DNA of 64,000 nt. Source: JANYGA01 sp031420415 (GTDB lineage: Bacteria; Vulcanimicrobiota; Vulcanimicrobiia; Vulcanimicrobiales; Vulcanimicrobiaceae). How positions within the stretch are numbered: the first letter of the stretch is position 1; the number at the start of each line of letters is the position of its first letter. The stretch is from positions 144,028 to 208,027 of the forward strand of contig JANOMT010000012.1 of the NCBI GenBank assembly GCA_031420415.1, in the 5' to 3' direction. Made by a program: the position numbers and the translations under genes. Shown piece by piece: positions 44,707 through 52,909 of this stretch. The notes beneath the pieces are model-generated. The model worked only from the letters and a program-made list of their open reading frames with translations. It was not told the origin of the DNA and made no database searches.

Positions 44707-46376
44707 TTGGTCCTTGACCTTTCGTTCGATTCCGCGCGCAGGTGCGCGCGGTCGTTTGCATCCGCGCGCGGATGCGCGCGGTCGATTGCGGTGAGATAGG
44801 CGACGAGCGAGGTGACCGTTGCGGGCGAGAACGTCGTGCCGCCGGGAACGGAGGTGGCGATATGATGCGCGAGGTTCGCCTGCGACCGGCGCCCGGCAAC
44901 GTGGGTGAGATCGGGACCGATGAAGGACGTGGTCGTGGGACGATGACAGACGACGCAGTCGGTCGCGTAAACGTGCTCGCCGCGTGCGACGAGCGTCGCA
45001 GGTGGAGTCGTGCCGCATCCCGTGAATGCGACGGCGCTCGCAACGAGCGCAACGATGGCGCGGCGCCGGGCGAACGCGCCGTATGCGAGCACCGCGAAGA
45101 TCGGTACGTATTCCACGACATGCGCGACGATATCGAGCGGCGATCCCATCGGCACGACCCATGATGCGAGATACGCGAGCGGCGCGAGCACCGTCCATGC
45201 GATGAGTGCGAGGGCGAGCGGCCGCATCGTACCGGCGAACGCATCGGGCAGCAGCGGCAGCAGCGCGGCAAACACCGCGACGTACCACGGGTACACGTTG
45301 GGTGAGAGTAAGAGATAGGCGATCTCACATCCCAGGACGACCACGATCGCATTCGCACCGCGATAGCGTGCGACGCCTGCGACGACGAGCGCGAGTGCGA
45401 AGATCGCGGCCGACCCAAACGTGCCGAGCAGCAGATGCAGCGAATCGTTGAAGTGATACCCGAACGCAAAGGCATGTAGGAATCCGAGTACATCGGAATT
45501 CCATAGGACGAACGGCGCGTACGCAACCGCCACGATTGCGGGAACGAGTAAGGCTTTGGGTGCGAACGAGCGGCGCGCGAAGAGCGCGGGGACGAACGCG
45601 GCGGGATAGAGTTTTACCAGCACCGCGCCCGCAATCGCAACCGCCGCAAGCGTCGTCTTCTCCGCACGAAATGCGAGGATCGTCGCGAGTAAGAACGCGA
45701 TCGCCCAACTCTCTTCATGCCCGTTTAGGGCGAACTCGACGATCACGAGTGGGTTCCAGGCGTAGAGCGCGAGTCGCCCGATCGGCAATTTGCACGCGTG
45801 CAAGAGCGCTGCGATAAGCGCCATGGAGAACACGTCACCCACGAGCAAGAGCGCTTTGAGCGGTAAGAATTGTGAGGTCGCGAGATGACCGAGCCACGCG
45901 CCCAGGGTGTAGAGTGCGAGATCGAAGGGCGGATAGAGCGTCGGAACGTGATTCCAATCGATGTGCGCGTAAAGCGAATCCGCGCCTCGCATCGCCGCGA
46001 GTTGCGCGGCATCCGGCGCGACGACGTAGGGATCGATGCCCGCGGCAAGGACACGCCCATCCCAGAGATAGCGATAGAGATCGTTCGATTGCAACGGCGC
46101 CGCGGGCAAGAGGGCCAGTCGCGCACCGAGCCCGACGGCGATGATCCACGCGAGCGTGAGCGACCCCGTGCGCTTCCAGAGCGCCATCGCACCTCCGAGG
46201 CCGGCGAGCGCGAGTGCGATCTGCAAGCCGACGGTTTGAACCGAGCCACCGGCCGCACTAACGTGCCCGAGAACCGCGGCGACGGCATACACCAGAATCC
46301 CACCAAGCGTCGCCGCTACCGCGTCTGCGGTGTTGCCGTCGGCATCGGTGCGAATACGGCCACGACGATCTTCCAT
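44703..46376 (-). CDS. Membrane mannosyltransferase-like protein fused to cytochrome c
   Basis: A 557-residue fusion. Residues 1 to about 425 hold some 11-12 hydrophobic helices with LYRYLWDGRVLAAGIDPY and LYPPFDLALYTLGAW near residues 98-150, typical of GT87-type (DUF2029) polyprenyl-phosphate-dependent glycosyltransferases. A last helix resembling a lipoprotein signal (FTGC) leads into a periplasmic cytochrome c domain with CVVCH and the distal part GPDLTHVAGR. The C-terminus ends in decapeptide repeats (DRAHPRADAN, DRAHLRAESN). No in-frame stop separates the halves. The N-terminus is uncertain: GTG 46292 is an alternative start. Confidence 0.75.
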   Translation of the reverse strand: MEDRRGRIRTDADGNTADAVAATLGGILVYAVAAVLGHVSAAGGSVQTVGLQIALALAGLGGAMALWKRTGSLTLAWIIAVGLGARLALLPAAPLQSNDLYRYLWDGRVLAAGIDPYVVAPDAAQLAAMRGADSLYAHIDWNHVPTLYPPFDLALYTLGAWLGHLATSQFLPLKALLLVGDVFSMALIAALLHACKLPIGRLALYAWNPLVIVEFALNGHEESWAIAFLLATILAFRAEKTTLAAVAIAGAVLVKLYPAAFVPALFARRSFAPKALLVPAIVAVAYAPFVLWNSDVLGFLHAFAFGYHFNDSLHLLLGTFGSAAIFALALVVAGVARYRGANAIVVVLGCEIAYLLLSPNVYPWYVAVFAALLPLLPDAFAGTMRPLALALIAWTVLAPLAYLASWVVPMGSPLDIVAHVVEYVPIFAVLAYGAFARRRAIVALVASAVAFTGCGTTPPATLVARGEHVYATDCVVCHRPTTTSFIGPDLTHVAGRRSQANLAHHIATSVPGGTTFSPATVTSLVAYLTAIDRAHPRADANDRAHLRAESNERSRTK

Positions 46377-46652
46377 GTTTCGCCCTCGTTCTTGAGGGCA
46401 AAGCTCCAGGCCCCGTTTTCGACGATCGCACGGCCATGTTCGCGATACCCGATGCGAACGTCGACGACGGCATAGGCGTCATTACCCTCGACCGCACCGC
46501 GCGGCGCACGCGCGATCTCGTGCTTCGATCGCGTCGAGCGCCACGCGTGCGGGAGCGATCGCGGCGGCCGAAAGCGGCGCGGCATCGGCCGCGCGCGCGA
46601 AATGCACGAGCGCGAGCGATACGACGAGGGCGCATGCGATCTTGAGCTTCAT
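46316..46652 (-). pseudogene. Frameshifted small secreted protein
   Basis: The 5' part reads MKLKIACALVVSLALVHFAR, a signal peptide, then AADAAPLSAAAIAPARVALDAIEA. The frame then closes, while a frame shifted by one base continues with KHEIARAPRGAVEG, YAVVDVRIGYREHGRAIVEN and GETWKIVVAVFAPM, a pattern like the end of SnoaL/DUF4440-type domains. The total length is 337 bases, one more than a multiple of three, so a single extra base near 46515-46540 explains the break. It may be a true pseudogene or a sequence error. Confidence 0.6.
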
Positions 46653-46727
46653 CGGTTGCAAGCGTAGTCGAAACCGGATGTCCGAACGCGTAAGGTATCT
46701 TACCTCGGCCGTGAGAATCGTTGCGCG

Positions 46728-49211
46728 ATGCCCAGCCGTTCGGTCTTCCTTCGCGTCCTCGGTGCATTCGGGATCGCGAGCGCGACCGATCTCGCGTCGC
46801 TCGCGCAACGGGCTTCGGCAGCGCCCGAATCCATCGTCTATCTCGCGACGTATTCGCACGTCGATCCCGATTGGCTCTGGCCCTATCAAGAGGGCGAACA
46901 GCAGGCGCATTCGACCTTCCGTTCGGTCCTCGGCATCCTCGACGAATTTCCCGAATTGCGCTTTTCGATGTCGAGCGCCGTGCATTACAAATGGGTCCGC
47001 GAGAGCGATCCCGCGCTCTTCGCGCGGATCACAGCGGCGGTCGCGCGCAAGGCGTGGGAGCCGCTCGGCGGTTGGTGGGTCGAAGCCGACACGAACATTC
47101 CCTCCGGCGAATCGCTCATGCGCCAAGCCGTCTACGGCCAGGCTGAATTCGAGAAATCGTTCGGCGTTCGATCGACGATCGGCTTCCTACCCGATAGCTT
47201 CGGATCGTCGGCGAACCTGCCGACGATCTTGCGCGCGCAAGGCATGACGGGCTACGTCCTCAAGCGGGGCGATTTTGCCGACGGATCCACACCGCCACCG
47301 ACACGCTTCACGTGGCAGGGCCTCGGCTCCGAAACGATCGCCGTCTACAAATTACCGCTTTGGAACGGCTCGAACGACGTCCCCGCAAAATTGACCGAAC
47401 TCGCCGCACTCAAAATTGCGGGCGACGCGCCGCTCGTCGTGTTCGGTCTCGGCGATCACGGCGGAGGGCCGTCGCGCGCAGCGATGCGGTCGATCGAAAC
47501 GTATCGCAAAACGACCGATGCCGTGACGCTCAAGATGACGCGGATCGACGAATTCTTCGAACGTGCGACGACCGCGCCGCAACACTTTCGCGGCGAACTC
47601 GAAGGCGATCTCGTCGGATCGTACGTCAACGCAGGCAACCTCAAACGCGCGCTCGCGATCGCCGAACGTGCGCTCATCGACACCGAGCGTTTCGATGTGA
47701 TGTGGCATCTGGCTACGGGAAGTGCGGCGCCCCCGCCCGACCTCACGGAATCGTGGCAGACGTTGCTCGCGCGTTGTCATCACGACACCATCTCGGGAAC
47801 CGCCGCGCAAGAGAGTATGCGTGCCGCACGCGAGGATCTCGACGGCGTGGGACTCGTGGGTCGACGCACCGCGACACGCGTGCTGGAAAAGATCGTCGAT
47901 CGGATCCCACACACCGATCCGAGTGAGTACGTGGTCGCCGTCTTCAATCCGCTCGAGCACGACGTCGACACGCCCGTCGTGCAGATCGTCGGCGCGGGCT
48001 CGTTTTCGCACGATGCCGACGACACGCTCCGCGACATCCCGACCGCGGCGTTCGATGCCGCGGGCATGGCGTTACCGTTGCAGATCGCCGGCGCCGAAGA
48101 CGGCCTTTTCTCCGGCGGCGTGTATCCGCTCGTTACCCGCGTTCGGGTTCCGGCATTCGGCTACGCGACGGTGTCTTTTCGCAACGTTGCGGGGATCGCG
48201 CTCTCGCGCGATGCGCCCGCGTTCTCGCGCGAACTCAAGAACGACAAGATCGCCGTGGTCTTCGATGAGAAGACGGGTCAACCGTCGTCGATCGTCGATG
48301 CGCACGGCGATCAATTGCTCGCCGAAGCGGGGAAGCTCGCGGTCTACACCGATCACGGCGACTCGTGGGGGCGCTTCGGCATTCCCGTGCGCGCAGAAGA
48401 TCTCGCCGGCGTCGCGACCGTCGATGAGATGCGCGTGATGGAACGCGGTCCGTCGCGTAGTGTCTTGCGCGTGTGGCTCTCGTACGGCTCGTCGAAGATT
48501 CGTCAGGATTGGTCGCTCTTGCCCGGCGAATCGACGTTGCGCTGCGACCTACACGCACACTGGCAAGAGAATCAAACACGACTCGCTTTTTCACTCGTGC
48601 CGAAGTTCGCCTACACGGCGGCGACGTACGACGTGCCCTTCGGTCGCGTCGTCCGCGGTCTCTCCGAATTCGTCAAACCTGCAACGTCGTGGATGAACGT
48701 CGGTACGGCCACATCGCTCGCACTCGTCGGAGCGGGGGCGAAAGCGTTTTGGGCCGCAACGAGCGGTATCGGCATCAACCTCTTGCGAACCGGACCATAT
48801 ATCTCGATGAGTGAGAAAGTCGCTTCGTACACCCCCGATCAACTCCAAGATTACGGCGAGGCGCGGGCCGTCTTCGCGATCCATACCGGCGGCTACGATC
48901 CGATCGCGCTCTCGCACCAAGCCGAACGGCTCGATCGCTCGTTTCCCGCGATGTGGGTTGGTGTGCACGATGGCGACGAAGCGCGTAGACGCGGCTTCCT
49001 CGAAATCGACGCAACGATCGCCCTCGCTTCGCTCCGGCGCGATCTGCAAGCGCCAGGCGCGCTCATCGCACGCACCTACGATCTCACCGGCCGCAAACAC
49101 CGCGCCGCGTTCGCAATTGCGGGGCATCGCTTCATCGGCGATTACGACGCGTACGGCATTCGCACGCTCCGCATCACCGACGGCAAGGCCACACTCTCGC
49201 TCCGCGACTAA
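46728..49211 (+). CDS. Secreted GH38 alpha-mannosidase-like glycoside hydrolase
   Basis: An 827-residue protein with an N-terminal export signal (about residues 1-32; SRSVFLRVLGA is partly Tat-like, with one Arg). The GH38 catalytic zinc motif SHVDPDWLWPY is near residue 43, the nucleophile Asp lies in WWVEADTNIPSGESL, with FLPDSFGSSANLPTIL and RCHHDTISGTAAQESM as further conserved blocks; the beta-sandwich C-terminal domains follow. GH38 enzymes remove alpha-linked mannose with retention. It is a single gene between a divergent pseudogene and a convergent photolyase-like gene. Confidence 0.92.
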   Translation: MPSRSVFLRVLGAFGIASATDLASLAQRASAAPESIVYLATYSHVDPDWLWPYQEGEQQAHSTFRSVLGILDEFPELRFSMSSAVHYKWVRESDPALFARITAAVARKAWEPLGGWWVEADTNIPSGESLMRQAVYGQAEFEKSFGVRSTIGFLPDSFGSSANLPTILRAQGMTGYVLKRGDFADGSTPPPTRFTWQGLGSETIAVYKLPLWNGSNDVPAKLTELAALKIAGDAPLVVFGLGDHGGGPSRAAMRSIETYRKTTDAVTLKMTRIDEFFERATTAPQHFRGELEGDLVGSYVNAGNLKRALAIAERALIDTERFDVMWHLATGSAAPPPDLTESWQTLLARCHHDTISGTAAQESMRAAREDLDGVGLVGRRTATRVLEKIVDRIPHTDPSEYVVAVFNPLEHDVDTPVVQIVGAGSFSHDADDTLRDIPTAAFDAAGMALPLQIAGAEDGLFSGGVYPLVTRVRVPAFGYATVSFRNVAGIALSRDAPAFSRELKNDKIAVVFDEKTGQPSSIVDAHGDQLLAEAGKLAVYTDHGDSWGRFGIPVRAEDLAGVATVDEMRVMERGPSRSVLRVWLSYGSSKIRQDWSLLPGESTLRCDLHAHWQENQTRLAFSLVPKFAYTAATYDVPFGRVVRGLSEFVKPATSWMNVGTATSLALVGAGAKAFWAATSGIGINLLRTGPYISMSEKVASYTPDQLQDYGEARAVFAIHTGGYDPIALSHQAERLDRSFPAMWVGVHDGDEARRRGFLEIDATIALASLRRDLQAPGALIARTYDLTGRKHRAAFAIAGHRFIGDYDAYGIRTLRITDGKATLSLRD

Positions 49212-50437
49212 GCGATACCGAGCGTCGCTAAAACGCGCGGAATTTTTTCTTTGAGATTGAAAAATCCGCGCGTCGCATACGGCCAAACGGTCGCATCGAA
49301 CTCGCGACCGATTTCGATGACGCGCATACCGTCGCGGACGAGAAGCGGTGCGAGCGCAGAGATCGCATCGCGCACCGGCCCAACGGGTGCGAACGGAAAT
49401 GCAACGACGTTCGCATTCTGAGCGCGGGCGCGGGCGAGCACGCTTCGCGAAGCCGCTTCGACGTCGGCTTTGACGGTCGGATCGAGTTCGACGATCGTTC
49501 CGTCATCGCCGTGAGGTGCGCGCGCGAGTGCATCGGCGATCGCACCGCGTGCGAAATCGACGACGCCGGATGCGACGGGGTGCGGCGAACGCCCGCGCGC
49601 CGCAAGGAGACCGATACTCGCAACGACACCGAGGCCATGAAGCGCGAGCGATTCGATGCCTGCATCTTCGTCGTGAACGATAAAGAGCGTGCGCTCGCCC
49701 TGCGGTTTGAGATCGAGTGCGGGCACGCTCCCCGGACCGTACGACGGGCCGAAGATCGCGGATGCCTCTTGGGCAAGATGCGGTCCCGGATCGAGCCGCC
49801 CGTTCGTGTAGCGTCGGATATTCTCGCGCGTGGCGAGATAGGTCTTGCCTTTGGTTTGCAAGCCCGCGACCCAGCGCCACGAGAGCGTATTGGACGCCGG
49901 ATCGCCGCAGAGCAAGTGTCGCATGAAGAAATCGGCACCGAGCTCCCATGGCAATTGGAGCGTGAATATCCAAATACTCGCGAACCACATGCGCGCGTGA
50001 TTGTGCAAATAGTTCGTCTCGACGAGTTCGCGTGACCACGCATCGAATGCGGCATTGCCGGTCCGGCCTTCGGTCGCCTCGGCCAGGCGACGCGCGAGAT
50101 CGGCGTCTCTCGCGACCGAGACGTACGCGGCATCGAGATCGCGGCGATAATGCGCCCACACGATCGGCCGCGTTTCGAGCCAGCCTTTCCAATAGGTTCG
50201 CCACAAAACTTCTTGGATGAATTTTTCCGCCGCAGCCGCGCTATGGCGCGCGAGAACGGCGCGCAAGACCTCTTCTTCGGTGACGAGTCGCGCGCGCACG
50301 TACGGCGAGAGCATCGAGACGTTGCTCCGGTCGCCCGGTCCGCGATCTTCGTTGCGCGTTTCGCGATACGCGCGGCCGGCAAGCGGTACGAATGCGGCGA
50401 GACGCGCGAGACCGGCAGAACGAGTTGGTTCGATCAT
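49208..50437 (-). CDS. Photolyase/cryptochrome-like FAD protein, domain order reversed
   Basis: A 409-residue protein. Residues 1-235 match the photolyase FAD-binding domain: LSPYVRARLVTEEEVL, EKFIQEVLWRTYWKGWLE, then NYLHNHARMWFASI and FMRHLLCGDPASNTLSWRWVAG, normally the C-terminal half of photolyases. The usual N-terminal alpha/beta antenna domain is missing in front, and an alpha/beta domain (about 250-409, ERTLFIVHDEDAG, VVAFPFAPVGPVRDAI) stands at the C-terminus instead. Such proteins are seen in alphaproteobacteria as FAD-binding domain proteins. Whether it repairs DNA or senses light is unknown. The start is ATG 50437. Confidence 0.85.
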   Translation of the reverse strand: MIEPTRSAGLARLAAFVPLAGRAYRETRNEDRGPGDRSNVSMLSPYVRARLVTEEEVLRAVLARHSAAAAEKFIQEVLWRTYWKGWLETRPIVWAHYRRDLDAAYVSVARDADLARRLAEATEGRTGNAAFDAWSRELVETNYLHNHARMWFASIWIFTLQLPWELGADFFMRHLLCGDPASNTLSWRWVAGLQTKGKTYLATRENIRRYTNGRLDPGPHLAQEASAIFGPSYGPGSVPALDLKPQGERTLFIVHDEDAGIESLALHGLGVVASIGLLAARGRSPHPVASGVVDFARGAIADALARAPHGDDGTIVELDPTVKADVEAASRSVLARARAQNANVVAFPFAPVGPVRDAISALAPLLVRDGMRVIEIGREFDATVWPYATRGFFNLKEKIPRVLATLGIA

Positions 50438-50485
50438 ATCGCTAAGGGGGAGCGCCGAACCCAAGCAAAGGTTCCCACGGGGGGT

Positions 50486-50911
50486 TTACCGGCGCCAGAT
50501 GCGCAGAATCTCCGCTCGCGCGTCCGCGAGCGATTCGCTCCCCGTGCAGACCGCGTCGTGCAGGCGGTTCTCGTCGCGATCTTTGCGGTACGATTGCACC
50601 CGCGGTTGTGGCCAAAGATTGGCGAGATCGTTCCGTCCGCCGAGTTCGAGCGGGATAAGGTGATCGATCACATAGCCGCGCCGAAATCCGCGCCGTAAGC
50701 CGTACCGGTTATACACGGCATCGCGGAGGCGGTACGGCACGCGACGATGACGGCGCGCGAACCCGAGCGTGCACACCTCGCCGACCGTCACGCGAGCATC
50801 GAACGACCCCGCTAGTGGCACGGACCTTTGGGCACGCGCAGCGTGTGGGGCGGCGAGTGCGAGCACGAAAGCGACGACCGCGAGGACGCGGAGTTTATCC
50901 GCGGCGCTCAC
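50486..50911 (-). CDS. Secreted HNH-like nuclease
   Basis: A 141-residue protein with a signal peptide (about 1-27) and a C-terminal HNH-type motif: YVIDHLIPLELGGRNDLANLWPQ region (residues about 82-104), with ENRLHDAVC following. This pattern occurs in small exported HNH endonuclease-like proteins of unknown target. Two cysteines (VCTLGF and AVCTG) could form a disulphide in the periplasm. The start is GTG 50911. It lies between the photolyase and LuxR genes on the same strand. Confidence 0.75.
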   Translation of the reverse strand: MSAADKLRVLAVVAFVLALAAPHAARAQRSVPLAGSFDARVTVGEVCTLGFARRHRRVPYRLRDAVYNRYGLRRGFRRGYVIDHLIPLELGGRNDLANLWPQPRVQSYRKDRDENRLHDAVCTGSESLADARAEILRIWRR

Positions 50912-50974
50912 GAGGTCGGCCGATCGATCTTGCGATGCAACGGGGTCCGAGCAATCTCTTAGCCGAGGCGCGCG

Positions 50975-52546
50975 CTAGCTGATGCGGTCCAGGCTTTTGG
51001 GCGTGATGCCGAATTCGGCGCACTGCGCGAGCACCGCGGAGCGCGAGGTGACGCCGAAAGCCTGGAAGATCTTGCGCGTGTGGTTGTTGATCGTATGGAC
51101 GCTGCGTTCGAGATCCTCGGCAATCGCGCGCGCGCTCTTCCCACCGAGGAGCGCGCCAAGGACGAGCGTCTCGGCCGGAGTGATCCGTTCGAGGAGTTCG
51201 TTTGCGGGCGAGGCTTGCGGAGCAAACCATGCCGACGGCGCGCGTTCGAGGACGGCCTCGAGGGTTTCGTCGTAGATCGGATCGCGAGCCAAACGCATGA
51301 GATCGAGGGCGACGAGGGCGGCACGCATGTCGTAGTGCGACTCGCGCCAGAGATCGAACGACGAACGATAACGATCGTAGGCCGCATCGTAGTTGCCGCG
51401 GACTTCGGCGACACGACCCTGCGCCATGAGCTCGAAGGCGAGCACGTGGCGATCGCGGGTGAGAGCGTTCGTGCGATTTTCACGCGGCGTGAGCGAATCA
51501 CACATCGTCATCGCCTTGCGCGCTTCGGCGGGCAGATCGCTCGCTGCTTCGCGTGCGAAATTCGCAAGCGCGAGACGCGCTTCGTTATCTGGTGCGCCCA
51601 AGCGCTGCTGGCGCACGATCTCCCAGGCACGCCGCAACTGCAGCATTGCCGTGCGTTCGTCGCCAAGCAGTCGGCTCGCGACTGCGGCGTTGGTCTCGCC
51701 CGTCACCGCATAGGCTGCGTTCGGCGCGCAAGAAACGGCGTCGCGCGAGAGCACCCACGCGCGCTCGAGGTCGCCTTCGAGCAGTGCGATCAATCGGAAA
51801 GCGGTGATCGTGTTGAAACGGTAGACCGCGAGGCTCGCCGGCCATTCCATCGCTGCGAATTCACGTTGGAGTTTCTTCGCAAGCTTGAGGTCGACGGATT
51901 CGCTTGCGACGATGCTCGCTCCGTAGAGCGTCGTAGCCGCAGCGCGGAGATCCGGCGTCTCCGACGCGCGGATCAAGCGAAGGCTCTCGATGAAATACGT
52001 GCCTGCTTTGCTGAATCGTTCGCGCTTCAGGGCACACCATCCCAAGAGCGCCGTGTCGGATGCCTTCGTTTTGCCGTAGCCGAGATTGATTGCAAGCAAG
52101 GCCTCCGCATCGTCCAACGCGCCACGCGTCCATGCGTCGTGCGCGAGATAGTGCGTCGCGAGACCTGAGGCGACATCGGGTTCGCGTTCGAGGCGCTGAC
52201 GTACGCGGTCGAAATCGCGATCGGCGAGTGCCGTGCGATTACCCAGACGATGCGCCACGCCGCGCAAGGCGACGGCTTCGAGTTTCCCGGCGGCATCGGG
52301 ATGGTCGTTTGCGGCACGTTCGGCTGCTGCGAGCAACGCTTCGACGTCATCTTCCGCACGGGCGCAACGCGCTTCGATCAGCGCGAAGGAGCCACGTTGT
52401 GCGGCCGTCCGCGCCTCGACGGCGCGCAGGATTAGTTTAGCACCGGTGTAGTCGGCGCGGACGAATGCGGCTTCGGCGAGCCCGACCGGATCGTTCGTTC
52501 CCGCAACCGCGCGTTCGCGCCGACGGGACGTCGCTACCGCGCTCAT
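50975..52546 (-). CDS. TPR-containing LuxR-type transcriptional regulator
   Basis: A 523-residue protein. Residues 20-440 are helical repeats of the TPR/MalT-like kind; residues 460-520 form a LuxR-type helix-turn-helix with ITPAETLVLGALLGGKSARAIAEDL and VHTINNHTRKIFQAFGVTSR. No ATPase (STAND) domain or receiver domain is present at the N-terminus. It should bind DNA through the C-terminal domain, with the repeats binding a protein or ligand. The ATG at 52546 is preceded by an AT-rich region of about 300 bases holding several repeats. Confidence 0.88.
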   Translation of the reverse strand: MSAVATSRRRERAVAGTNDPVGLAEAAFVRADYTGAKLILRAVEARTAAQRGSFALIEARCARAEDDVEALLAAAERAANDHPDAAGKLEAVALRGVAHRLGNRTALADRDFDRVRQRLEREPDVASGLATHYLAHDAWTRGALDDAEALLAINLGYGKTKASDTALLGWCALKRERFSKAGTYFIESLRLIRASETPDLRAAATTLYGASIVASESVDLKLAKKLQREFAAMEWPASLAVYRFNTITAFRLIALLEGDLERAWVLSRDAVSCAPNAAYAVTGETNAAVASRLLGDERTAMLQLRRAWEIVRQQRLGAPDNEARLALANFAREAASDLPAEARKAMTMCDSLTPRENRTNALTRDRHVLAFELMAQGRVAEVRGNYDAAYDRYRSSFDLWRESHYDMRAALVALDLMRLARDPIYDETLEAVLERAPSAWFAPQASPANELLERITPAETLVLGALLGGKSARAIAEDLERSVHTINNHTRKIFQAFGVTSRSAVLAQCAEFGITPKSLDRIS

Positions 52547-52860
52547 CTCGACCCCATCGACGACGGGGCGTTTAAGGAAATATTCTGACTCGCTCGATTG
52601 CTACGGTTCCAAATTATTTGGCAAGACATATCACGATGATATATGAAAATTCTTCGCTTAACTCCTGGTCCTTACAACGCTCGTTCGTCGTACGGCCGAC
52701 ATCTTATGCTCGGATGCACGCGATCGGTTGAATTCTGGGAACGACGTCGTTCACATTAAAGATTTGTTATGCTTTGGTTAGGATAAATTTATTATCCGGC
52801 ACGTTCTGCATGAAAGAACTTCGCTTTCGTCTCGTTACACGAGAAAGAACTTTCCGCATG
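52547..52860 (-). promoter_or_regulatory. AT-rich control region upstream of the LuxR-type gene
   Basis: A 314-base stretch, clearly more AT-rich than the rest of the window and without a gene. It holds the palindrome GGATAA-ATTTA-TTATCC (52781-52797), two direct copies of GAAAGAACTT about 30 bases apart (52812-52851), the small hairpin CTCGT/ACGAG between them, and an ATATCA-CGA-TGATAT inverted repeat near 52628. Leftward reading gives GATAAT as a possible -10. It probably carries promoter and operator sites for the regulator; no specific factor can be named. Confidence 0.5.
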
Positions 52861-52892
52861 AAAAAGGGAGCGGCGCTCTCGCACCGCTCCCT
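52861..52892 (-). terminator. Rho-independent terminator of rpoC
   Basis: Read leftward, the arms AGGGAGCGG/CCGCTCCCT enclose a 10-base loop and are followed by a run of T (five). It lies 18 bases past the rpoC stop. Confidence 0.85.
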
Positions 52893-52909
52893 TCCCTCAC
52901 ACGATCGGC

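Noticed and set aside
44042..45526. 494-codon minus-strand frame overlapping the glycosyltransferase-cytochrome gene
   Set aside because: It reads Arg/Ser-rich sequence across two well-supported genes in other frames.
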